Made by a program: the position numbers and the translations under genes
Notes under the pieces: model-generated
Database searches by the model: none
What the model was told of the DNA's origin: nothing
What the model saw: only the letters and a program-made list of their open reading frames with translations
Assembly: GCA_964407165.1 (NCBI GenBank)
Contig: CAYOUJ010000033.1
Coordinates: forward strand, 1-25,716
Reading direction: 5' to 3'
Length of the DNA: 25,716 bases
From: CAZPKH01 sp964407165
GTDB lineage: Bacteria; Bacteroidota; Bacteroidia; Bacteroidales; Muribaculaceae
Shown: one piece after another, positions 16,644-22,909 of the stretch
Layout of the letters: every line of letters begins with the position of its first letter
Position numbering within the stretch: position 1 is the first letter of the stretch

Positions 16644-16932
16644 GGAGCGGGGCGGCGCCCTCGCGCCCCGCACATCCCGCATTATAGGAGCGGGGCNNNN
16701 NNNNNNNNNNNNNNNNNNNNNNNNNNNNNNNNNNNNNNNNNNNNNNNNNNNNNNNNNNNNNNNNNNNNNNNNNNNNNNNNNNNNNNNNNNNNNNNNCCCG
16801 CACATCCCGCATTATAGGAGCGGGGCGGCGCCCTCGCGCCCCGCACATCCCCGCCCCACGTCACCAGGGGTAGTGGCATGAGGCCGGTAGACACCCTCCG
16901 CGGCGCGGGGCGCGAGGGCGCCGCCCCGCTCC
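16644..16932. repeat. 43-bp tandem REP array ending in an inverted copy
   Basis: The 43-bp unit (GGAG-hairpin arm, then CACATCCCGCATTATA) starts at 16644 and 16687, with another copy at 16817 after the sequence gap. The final unit (16817-16844) is matched by a perfect 28-bp inverted arm at 16905-16932. The interior contains GGCCGGTAGACACC, as in other members of this family. The rest of the 420-bp intergenic region carries only the hairpin before it and a promoter after it. Confidence 0.85.
16697..16796. other. assembly gap (100 N)
   Basis: Exactly 100 Ns interrupt the 43-bp tandem array. Identical repeat sequence on both sides indicates a scaffold join across an unresolved repeat; the true copy number and distance are unknown. 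Confidence 0.99.
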
Positions 16933-16941
16933 AAACATTTA

Positions 16942-16973
16942 TTTGGGTTTTAGCAATTTTTGTGGTATATTTG
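16942..16973 (+). promoter_or_regulatory. promoter for the 508-aa secreted protein
   Basis: TTTG (16942-16945), a 20-bp spacer and TATATTTG (16966-16973) match the Bacteroidetes -33/-7 consensus fully. The ATG follows 23 bp after the -7, so the 5' leader is very short. Confidence 0.75.
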
Positions 16974-16996
16974 TCGCCGAATAAACCCCTTTTGCT

Positions 16997-18523
16997 ATGA
17001 ATATCTTTTCCCGCCTGACCATCGGCGTCGCCGCCCTAACCATACCCGCGATAGCGTCGGCACAGCAGGACGCCCCCGTGGCCGTCTCTTGCGAGCAGGA
17101 GCTTTGCCCCGTAACCCCCGCAGCCTCCCGACCCGCACGCGCCATCACCAACATCTCCGACATCTACGGCAACTGGATCATCAAGAGCCGCAGCCCATAC
17201 TGGGACACCGACGTCTACACCCCCGTCACCATCTCCCGGGGCGACACTACCGGCCGCGTCAGCGTCACCTTCCCCCAGCTCGGCGCCTCCGTCAACCAGT
17301 CGATGAAGGCATGGGCCGCGGTCGACCTCGACGCCGGCACCCTCACCTTCCCCACCTGCGGCGCCGCCCCCTACACCAAGATCGGCGAGCGTGACACCAC
17401 CGAATATTACTACTACGCCATGCGCTTCGCCTCCGGCACGAGCTACAACTGCCTCGGCGGCGTCAACGTCACCTTCGCCTTCACCGACGACGGCACCCTC
17501 GAGTGCACTTCCCTCCCCTACACCTATAACGGCCTCGAATACACCGGCTTGGGCATCTGCGCCCGCGACACCACGACGCAGGCCATCGTCGCCGTGAGCC
17601 TCACCACCGCCGGCGTCTCCGGCATGGTGGCCGCCAACGGCACCGTCACCTTCGAGCGCTACAACGACGCCACATACACCATCCCCGTCCTCGGCCGCTA
17701 CTACACCGATGGGGGCGTCGACTACATGGAGGTCGGTCCCGTGGTATACACCTGCCAGGGCAGCCCCGTGCGCATGGTCATCGACCGCCAGGCGCGCACC
17801 GGACAGTTCACCGAAGACGACTACGCATACATCACCTACAGCGCCTACAGCCGCCGCGACGACAACCTGCTGCTCTACCGCCTGACCAACTACAGCAACA
17901 AGTGCTACGTCGAGGGGGAATACACCTCCGACTACAAGACCGTCACCTGGAAGGGCACCAACTCCGGCTCGACGCAGTGGAAGGCCCGCGAGGTGCTCAC
18001 CTCTTTCACCATGGGCAACTGCGAGCCGGCCACGCTGACGTTCACCACGGTCGACAAGTCGGGCCTGTCGCTCTACGTCGCCGGCTTAGGCGGCACATGG
18101 GACCCGGCAGCGCCCACAGAAGTGACCGGCACCGACGGCGTCTACACCTTCACCCTCCCCGCGGGCACCTCCGAGTTCAAGATCTCGCAGATGAAGGGGA
18201 CGTGGACCGACTTCGACGCCGAGGCCTACAGCATCAAAGACGGCGAGAAGATCTCCGACAACACCGGCGCCACCAAGTATGAGCTGGTGAGCGGCGCCGG
18301 CAACATCGTCCCTGCCTACACCGAAGGCTCGTGGACCGTCACCGTCGACCTCAAGCGCATGACCGTCAGCGGCGTCAACGAGCTGTCCGGCATCGAGGGC
18401 GTCCGCTATGACACCGACGCCCCCGCCGAATACTACAACCTGCAGGGCGTGCGCGTCGCCGCCCCCGCCCACGGCGTCTACATCCTCCGCCAAGGCTCCT
18501 CCGCCGTCAAAGTCATCAAGTAA
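16997..18523 (+). CDS. secreted paralog with SusE/F-like module and sorting tail
   Basis: A 508-aa exported protein, signal peptide MNIFSRLTIGVAALTIPAIASA. It is a compact paralog of the 1225-aa protein. Residues about 50-350 share the same domain (ITNISDIYGNW, DLDAGTLTFP, GVDYMEVGPVVY, KTVTWKGTN). Residues about 359-470 are one SusE/F-like module (LYVAGLGGTWDPAAP ... FKISQMKG ... SIKDGEKISDNTG). The C-terminus carries the sorting tail EYYNLQGVRVAAP ... GVYILRQG. The large copy has extra central domains and duplicated modules. Its function is unknown; surface glycan binding is the best guess. It has its own promoter, so it is not simply read through from the upstream paralog. Confidence 0.8.
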   Translation: MNIFSRLTIGVAALTIPAIASAQQDAPVAVSCEQELCPVTPAASRPARAITNISDIYGNWIIKSRSPYWDTDVYTPVTISRGDTTGRVSVTFPQLGASVNQSMKAWAAVDLDAGTLTFPTCGAAPYTKIGERDTTEYYYYAMRFASGTSYNCLGGVNVTFAFTDDGTLECTSLPYTYNGLEYTGLGICARDTTTQAIVAVSLTTAGVSGMVAANGTVTFERYNDATYTIPVLGRYYTDGGVDYMEVGPVVYTCQGSPVRMVIDRQARTGQFTEDDYAYITYSAYSRRDDNLLLYRLTNYSNKCYVEGEYTSDYKTVTWKGTNSGSTQWKAREVLTSFTMGNCEPATLTFTTVDKSGLSLYVAGLGGTWDPAAPTEVTGTDGVYTFTLPAGTSEFKISQMKGTWTDFDAEAYSIKDGEKISDNTGATKYELVSGAGNIVPAYTEGSWTVTVDLKRMTVSGVNELSGIEGVRYDTDAPAEYYNLQGVRVAAPAHGVYILRQGSSAVKVIK

Positions 18524-18546
18524 CGGGCCGAAGGCACGTTTTGGAT

Positions 18547-18652
18547 GCGACGCGCCCTCGCGTCGCGCCACCAGGCGTGTCTACTCGCCCCACCTCGACT
18601 ACCGTGCACGGCTGGCGGCCAAGGCGGGGAACGCGACGCGAGGGCGCGTCGC
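18547..18652. repeat. REPIN-like palindrome after the 508-aa gene
   Basis: Perfect 21-bp arms (18547-18567 and 18632-18652) each form the GCGACGCG / CGCGTCGC hairpin with loop CCCT or AGGG. The interior contains CCAGGCGTGTCTACTCGCCC, related to the interior of the 9.05-kb copy. It begins 23 bp after the stop codon. Confidence 0.88.
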
Positions 18653-18683
18653 CTCCAAAAAAACAAACTTTTTCGGCCAATAA

Positions 18684-18715
18684 TTTTTCTGTTTGCGAAA
18701 TAACTCTTACCTTTG
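18684..18715 (+). promoter_or_regulatory. promoter for the TPR-yceD-rpmF unit
   Basis: TACCTTTG (18708-18715) matches the -7 consensus. A T-rich segment at 18684-18687 lies 20 bp upstream as a weak -33, and TTTG at 18692 is too close. The start of the TPR gene is 40 bp downstream of the -7. Confidence 0.5.
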
Positions 18716-18755
18716 CAGTCCTAAAAGTCCGAAATTTTACTACCTACACAATAAA

Positions 18756-19553
18756 ATGGCTAAAAAAGACTCTTCCGAAACCACCCGCACGGCAGTCGAC
18801 AACATCAACGACTCTCTCACTAACATTGAGCAGAAAGTGCAAAACAACACCCGTCCCCTGCTGTGGGGCACCGTCATTGCCATCGCCATCGTCTGCCTCG
18901 TGCTCTTCTACTTCTACGGCATCCGCCAGCCCGGCATCCAGAAGGCCAACGAGGCCATCGGCCAGGCTGACATCGAGATGGCCATGGGCAACGACTCCGT
19001 GGCCCTCGCACAGTATATGGACATCGCCGACCACTACGGCTACGACGCCGGCAACCGCGCCAACCTCAACGCCGCCATCCTCCTCTACAAGCAGGGCGAC
19101 TACGAGAAAGCCATCTATTACCTCGACCGTTACAAAGGCTCCGACAAGATAGTCGCCGCCGGCGCCAAGAGCCTCGAGGGCGACTGCTACGTCAACCTCG
19201 AGAAATATGACGAGGCCCTCAAATATTTCGCCCAGGCCGTCAAAATCTCCGACAACAACCCCTCCTACACCCCCACCTTCCTGCTCAAGGAGGCCACCGT
19301 ATACATGGCCCAGGGCAACTATGCCGAGGCCGAGAAGATCTATCAGCAGATAGTCGACGAATATCCCCAGTTTGGCCCGACGATGAACGTCGACGTCGAG
19401 AAGAGCCTCGAGCGCGCCAAGGCATTCGCCGCCGACCCTGAGGCCGCAAAGGCCATCGAGGCCGCAGTCAAGGCCCCCGCGCCCGCAGCCCCCGCCGACA
19501 CCACTACTGCCGCCGCAGCTCCTGCCGCCGCTGTCGAGGCTCCCGCAAACTAA
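18756..19553 (+). CDS. membrane-anchored tetratricopeptide repeat protein
   Basis: A 265-aa protein with a cytoplasmic N-terminus, one transmembrane segment at about residues 33-53 (LLWGTVIAIAIVCLVLFYFY), then TPR helices (NLNAAILLYKQGDYEKAIYYL, AKSLEGDCYVNLEKYDEALKYFAQA, LLKEATVYMAQGNYAEAEKIYQQ) and an Ala/Pro-rich tail. The layout resembles YfgM-type proteins, which assist envelope protein biogenesis, but no specific partner can be read from the sequence. I chose the ATG at 18756. An upstream in-frame ATG at 18693 would lie inside the predicted promoter. It precedes yceD by 18 bp. Confidence 0.85.
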   Translation: MAKKDSSETTRTAVDNINDSLTNIEQKVQNNTRPLLWGTVIAIAIVCLVLFYFYGIRQPGIQKANEAIGQADIEMAMGNDSVALAQYMDIADHYGYDAGNRANLNAAILLYKQGDYEKAIYYLDRYKGSDKIVAAGAKSLEGDCYVNLEKYDEALKYFAQAVKISDNNPSYTPTFLLKEATVYMAQGNYAEAEKIYQQIVDEYPQFGPTMNVDVEKSLERAKAFAADPEAAKAIEAAVKAPAPAAPADTTTAAAAPAAAVEAPAN

Positions 19554-19571
19554 TCGCCAGCGCATCAAGTC

Positions 19572-20135
19572 ATGGGTAAGCTCAGCCGATTCAACGTGCC
19601 TCTCCAGACACTCAAGCAGGGGGTAAGCACCTTCAGCTTCCATCTCGACAAGCAGTTCTTTGCCGACATGGAGAACACTGACATCCATGACGCCAACGTC
19701 GAGGCCACCCTCACCGTCACCCTCAAGGACGACATCTACAGCCTGCTGTTCGACGTAAAGGGCACCCTCACCCTGCTATGCACGCGCTGCCTCGACCAGC
19801 TACCGTGGCCCGTCGACACCGCATACAGCATAGCCGTGGAGATAGGCGACGCTTACAACGACGAGTCTGACACCCTGCTCGTAATCCCCCGCACCGACCC
19901 CACGCTCAACGTGGCCTACATGCTCTACGACACCGTGGTGCTCACCATCCCCATCCGCCACGTGCACCCGCAAGGGAAATGCAACCGCGCCATGAGCGCC
20001 CTGCTCAGCAAGCACCGCGCCCCCGGCGCCACCGACGAAGAGGAGGAGATGGCCGAGGAGGCCCGCGAAGAGGCCGCCGACGCCCCCGCCGACCCCCGCT
20101 GGGACGCCCTCAAAGACCTGGCCGAAACCGACTAA
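19572..20135 (+). CDS. YceD/DUF177 family protein
   Basis: A 187-aa protein of the YceD (DUF177) family, linked in other bacteria to 23S rRNA accumulation and nearly always found beside rpmF, as here. The family core LFDVKGTLTLLCTRCLDQ and the downstream HPQGKCNRAM supply paired cysteines that may bind metal. An acidic tail (DEEEEMAEEAREEAAD) precedes the C-terminal WDALKDLAETD. It lies 18 bp after the TPR gene and 88 bp before rpmF, with an ATCGAT-type array and an A-rich heptad array in that gap. Confidence 0.88.
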   Translation: MGKLSRFNVPLQTLKQGVSTFSFHLDKQFFADMENTDIHDANVEATLTVTLKDDIYSLLFDVKGTLTLLCTRCLDQLPWPVDTAYSIAVEIGDAYNDESDTLLVIPRTDPTLNVAYMLYDTVVLTIPIRHVHPQGKCNRAMSALLSKHRAPGATDEEEEMAEEAREEAADAPADPRWDALKDLAETD

Positions 20136-20142
20136 GAAACCA

Positions 20143-20190
20143 ATCGACAAAAATCGATACCCCATCGATAACCCTCGATAAATCATCGAG
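20143..20190. repeat. second phased ATCGAT-like array
   Basis: ATCGAC, ATCGAT, ATCGAT, CTCGAT and ATCGAG start at 20143, 20153, 20164, 20174 and 20185, a spacing of 10, 11, 10 and 11 bp. It lies between yceD and rpmF. The motif and period match the array at 11.77-11.83 kb, with more decay. Confidence 0.7.
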
Positions 20191-20220
20191 CTAAAAACTA
20201 AAAACAAAAAACTAAAAACT
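20191..20220 (+). repeat. ACTAAAA-type heptad array in the rpmF leader
   Basis: Four near-perfect 7-8 bp CTAAAAA/CAAAAAA units end 3 bp before the rpmF ATG. It directly abuts the phased ATCGAT array. Confidence 0.6.
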
Positions 20221-20223
20221 GAT

Positions 20224-20409
20224 ATGGCACATCCTAAACGTAAGCAATCAAAGACTCGTACGGCCAAGCGTCGTACCCACGACAAGGCTCAGATGCCCAC
20301 CATCGCCCTCTGCCCCAACTGTGGCGCCTGGCACGTATACCACTGCGTATGCCCCGAGTGCGGCTACTATCGCGGCAAGATAGCCATTGAGAAAGACGCC
20401 GCCGTCTAA
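20224..20409 (+). CDS. rpmF: 50S ribosomal protein bL32
   Basis: A 61-aa structural protein of the large ribosomal subunit. It starts MAHPKRKQSKTRTAKRRTHD, typical of bL32. The zinc-ribbon cysteines C30-x2-C33 and C43-x2-C46 are all present, so this is the zinc-binding (C+) form. The C-terminus GYYRGKIAIEKD is regular. It is preceded by yceD as in most bacteria and followed by a 206-bp gap with hairpins before fabH. Confidence 0.97.
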   Translation: MAHPKRKQSKTRTAKRRTHDKAQMPTIALCPNCGAWHVYHCVCPECGYYRGKIAIEKDAAV

Positions 20410-20428
20410 CCCCCGGGCCGGCTCTTTT

Positions 20429-20469
20429 GAAAACCTCGACCTCCCTCACCCTCGGGACGTCGGGTTTTC
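20429..20469 (+). terminator. hairpin after rpmF
   Basis: GAAAACC(T)CGAC pairs with GTCGGGTTTTC, an 11-bp stem with one bulged T and an 18-nt loop, 19 bp after the rpmF stop. There is no T-run after it. It may be a 3' stabiliser or a weak terminator. Confidence 0.4.
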
Positions 20470-20490
20470 AACTATATTCACACCAGTGCG

Positions 20491-20585
20491 GAAAATCTAT
20501 GCCGGATTTTTCGACGCCCGTCTCCTTGTAGCAGCAGGCCGCAGGCACCGCCCGCGGACCCGCTCGGGGGAGATTTTCTTTTTTC
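20491..20585 (+). terminator. possible structured leader or terminator ahead of fabH
   Basis: GAAAATCT (20491-20498) pairs with AGATTTTC (20571-20578), enclosing a 72-nt GC-rich interior, and a run TTTTCTTTTTTC follows. It could be an intrinsic terminator with an elaborate loop, or an attenuator for fabH. I do not recognise a known riboswitch. Confidence 0.35.
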
Positions 20586-20615
20586 AATAGGACAGTAATC
20601 ATCAGCATACCAATC

Positions 20616-21599
20616 ATGTATAACGCAAGAATAGCTGGCATCGCTTCCTGGACGCCCGACGACATACTCGACAACGAAGAGCTTAGCCGCATGGTCGACA
20701 CCACCGACGAGTGGATCACCACCCGCGTGGGCATCAAGGAGCGCCACATACTCAAAGTGCCCGGCGCCGGCTCATCTTACATGGGCATCAGGGCTGTCAA
20801 CAAACTCTTGGAGAGCACCGGCACCCGCCCCGAGGAGATTGACCTCCTCATCTGCCCCACATCCAACCCCGACTACCGATTCCCCTCCACAGCCTCCGTC
20901 ATCGCATATCAGTGCGGCCTGAAGAACGCCTACGCCTACGACATCCAGGCCGCATGTGCCGGGTTCCTCGTGGGCCTTGAGGACGGCGCACAGTACGTGC
21001 GCACCGGCCGCTACAAGAAGGTCATCGTGGTCTCCGCCGAGAAGATGTCGTCGATGACCGACTACACCGACCGCGCCACCTGTCCCCTCTTCGGCGACGC
21101 CGCCGCCGGCGTGCTCCTCGAGCCGACAGACCGCCCCGTGGGCATCATCGACGGCGTATACCACATCGACGGCTCGGGCCTCGAGCACCTCGTCTACAAG
21201 GCCGGCGGCTCCGTCAAGCCCGCCTCCCACGAGAGCGTCGACGCCCACGAGCACTTTGTATACCAGGAGGGCCGCGCCGTCTACAAGCACGCCGTGATGA
21301 ACATGCTCACCTCGTCGCTCGACGTGATGAAACGCAACAACCTGACGGCCGACGACGTCGACTGGTTCGTGCCCCACCAGGCCAACCTGCGCATCATCGA
21401 GGCCGTGGCCTCCCGATCCGGCATCGACCGCGAGAAAGTGCTTGTCAACATCGAGCACTACGGCAACACTTCGGCCGCATCCATCCCCCTGTGCCTCGAC
21501 CAGTACAAGGAGCGTCTCAAGAAGGGCGACCGCATACTGCTGACCGCCTTCGGCGCCGGCTTCACCTGGGGCGCCCAGTACGTCATCTGGGATCTGTAA
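20616..21599 (+). CDS. fabH: beta-ketoacyl-ACP synthase III
   Basis: The enzyme condenses an acyl-CoA starter with malonyl-ACP to begin fatty acid synthesis. The 327-aa protein has the full catalytic triad: C114 in IQAACAGFLVGL, H254 in VPHQANLRIIE and N284 in EHYGNTSAASIP. Other family features are TTDEWITTRVGIKERH near the N-terminus and FGAGFTWGAQYVIW at the end. It lies in the rpmF-fabH-era-der order common in Bacteroidales, without plsX. A 200-bp hairpin element starts 14 bp after its stop. Confidence 0.96.
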   Translation: MYNARIAGIASWTPDDILDNEELSRMVDTTDEWITTRVGIKERHILKVPGAGSSYMGIRAVNKLLESTGTRPEEIDLLICPTSNPDYRFPSTASVIAYQCGLKNAYAYDIQAACAGFLVGLEDGAQYVRTGRYKKVIVVSAEKMSSMTDYTDRATCPLFGDAAAGVLLEPTDRPVGIIDGVYHIDGSGLEHLVYKAGGSVKPASHESVDAHEHFVYQEGRAVYKHAVMNMLTSSLDVMKRNNLTADDVDWFVPHQANLRIIEAVASRSGIDREKVLVNIEHYGNTSAASIPLCLDQYKERLKKGDRILLTAFGAGFTWGAQYVIWDL

Positions 21600-21613
21600 C
21601 CCCGTCAAAATGC

Positions 21614-21813
21614 TTGTGGCGCAGCCACAACTCCTTCTGTTAACCCCACGCTTCAGCGTGGGGTAAAAAGGAACCCTCACCATCAGCGTGCCGCAGGCAC
21701 GCCTCTATGATAGGCGCCCGGAGAGGCGTGCCTGCGGCACGCTCGTGTAAGTGGAGATATCCACCCCACGCTGAAGCGTGGGGTTAACAAATAGAGTTGT
21801 GGCTCCGCCACAA
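21614..21813. mobile_element. transposase-less REPIN/MITE of the resident RAYT family
   Basis: Three hairpins are repeated in inverted order: H1 TTGTGGC/GCCACAA (21614-21630 and 21797-21813), H2 ACCCCACGCT/AGCGTGGGGT (21643-21664 and 21763-21784) and H3 GCGTGCC/GGCACGC (21686-21702 and 21726-21742). CTCC follows the left H1. The left side TTCTGTTAACCCCACG is nearly identical to the left end of the transposase-bearing element at 24.24 kb. It lies between fabH and era. No coding region is seen. Confidence 0.88.
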
Positions 21814-21907
21814 CCATTTGCGAACTCCAAATTTCAACACAAACTCCATGCAACTTTTGCCCCCGCCGCGGTGTTATAATTAGGTAATACCCTAAAAGAC
21901 TAACGTA

Positions 21908-22801
21908 ATGGATCAGAACTTCAAGGCAGGCTTCGTAAACATCGTCGGCAACCCCAACGTGGGCAAGTCGACGCTCATGAACGACCTGGTGGGCGAGCGC
22001 GTGAGCATCATCACGCAGAAGGCGCAGACCACCCGCCACCGCATCATGGGCATTGTCAACGCACCTGATTATCAGATAGTCTTCTCCGACACACCCGGCG
22101 TGCTCGTCCCCAAATACAAGCTGCAGGAATCGATGCGCGAGTTCTCAAACGAGGCTCTCACCGACGCCGACGTGCTCCTTTACGTCACCGACGTGGTGGA
22201 GAACCCGGAGAAGAACGCCGACTTCTTAGGCAAGGTGGCCAAGGAGAAGGTGCCCGTGCTGCTCGTAATCAACAAGATAGACCTGCTCAAGGGCAACGAC
22301 GACCTCAACGCCATCATCGAGAAGTGGAAAGAGCGGCTGCCCAACGCCGAGGTGTTCCCCACCTCAGCCCTCGAGCACTTCAACGTCGGCAACCTGATGG
22401 CGCGCATCGTCGAGCTGCTCCCCGTCCATCCGCCGTATTTCGGCACCGACGCCCTCACCGACAAGCCCGCGCGATTCTTCGTCACCGAGATCATCCGCGA
22501 GAAGATACTGCTCAACTACGACAAGGAGATACCCTACGCCGTGGAGGTCATCGTCGAGAAGTTTGAGGAGAAGGAGGAGTCAATCCACATCATGGCAGTG
22601 ATCTACGTGGAGCGCGACTCGCAGAAGGGCATCCTCATTGGCAAGGGGGGCGCCATGCTCAAGAAGGTGGGCACGCAGGCCCGCAAAGACATCGAGACTT
22701 TCTTCGGCAAGCGCGTCTTCCTCGAGCTGTTTGTCAAGGTCGAGCCAAACTGGCGCAACCGCGAGAACAAGCTCCGCGCCTTCGGATACATCGACAGTTA
22801 G
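21908..22801 (+). CDS. era: GTPase Era
   Basis: An essential GTPase that binds the 3' end of 16S rRNA during 30S assembly. The 297-aa protein has G1 GNPNVGKST near residue 17, G2/G3 TTRHRIMG and DTPG, and G4 NKID, followed by a C-terminal KH domain (ILIGKGGAMLKKVGTQARKDIE). Length and layout are normal. The leader after the 21.6-kb repeat element is 94 bp; no convincing promoter was found in it, so transcription may come from upstream or from within the repeat. Confidence 0.96.
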   Translation: MDQNFKAGFVNIVGNPNVGKSTLMNDLVGERVSIITQKAQTTRHRIMGIVNAPDYQIVFSDTPGVLVPKYKLQESMREFSNEALTDADVLLYVTDVVENPEKNADFLGKVAKEKVPVLLVINKIDLLKGNDDLNAIIEKWKERLPNAEVFPTSALEHFNVGNLMARIVELLPVHPPYFGTDALTDKPARFFVTEIIREKILLNYDKEIPYAVEVIVEKFEEKEESIHIMAVIYVERDSQKGILIGKGGAMLKKVGTQARKDIETFFGKRVFLELFVKVEPNWRNRENKLRAFGYIDS

Positions 22802-22876
22802 TTTATAGTTGTCAGTGATTAGTTTATAGCTGTTTTCGCTGAATTTTTCCGCCAAACCTGCTATTTTAGGCTATAG

Positions 22877-22902
22877 ACTAAAAACTAAAAACTAAAAACT
22901 AA
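22877..22902 (+). repeat. ACTAAAA heptad array in the der leader
   Basis: ACTAAAA is repeated with period 7 for about 3.5 units, ending 7 bp before the der ATG. This is the cleanest of the three arrays of this type in the window. Confidence 0.65.
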
Positions 22903-22909
22903 TGATATT

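Noticed and set aside
14294..16675. Long - strand open frame (793 codons) opposite the 1225-aa gene
   Set aside because: Same antisense artefact. The sense strand carries the signal peptide, paralogous domain and sorting tail.
16644..16844. CRISPR array
   Set aside because: The 43-bp units are contiguous tandem copies without unique spacers, and no cas genes are nearby.
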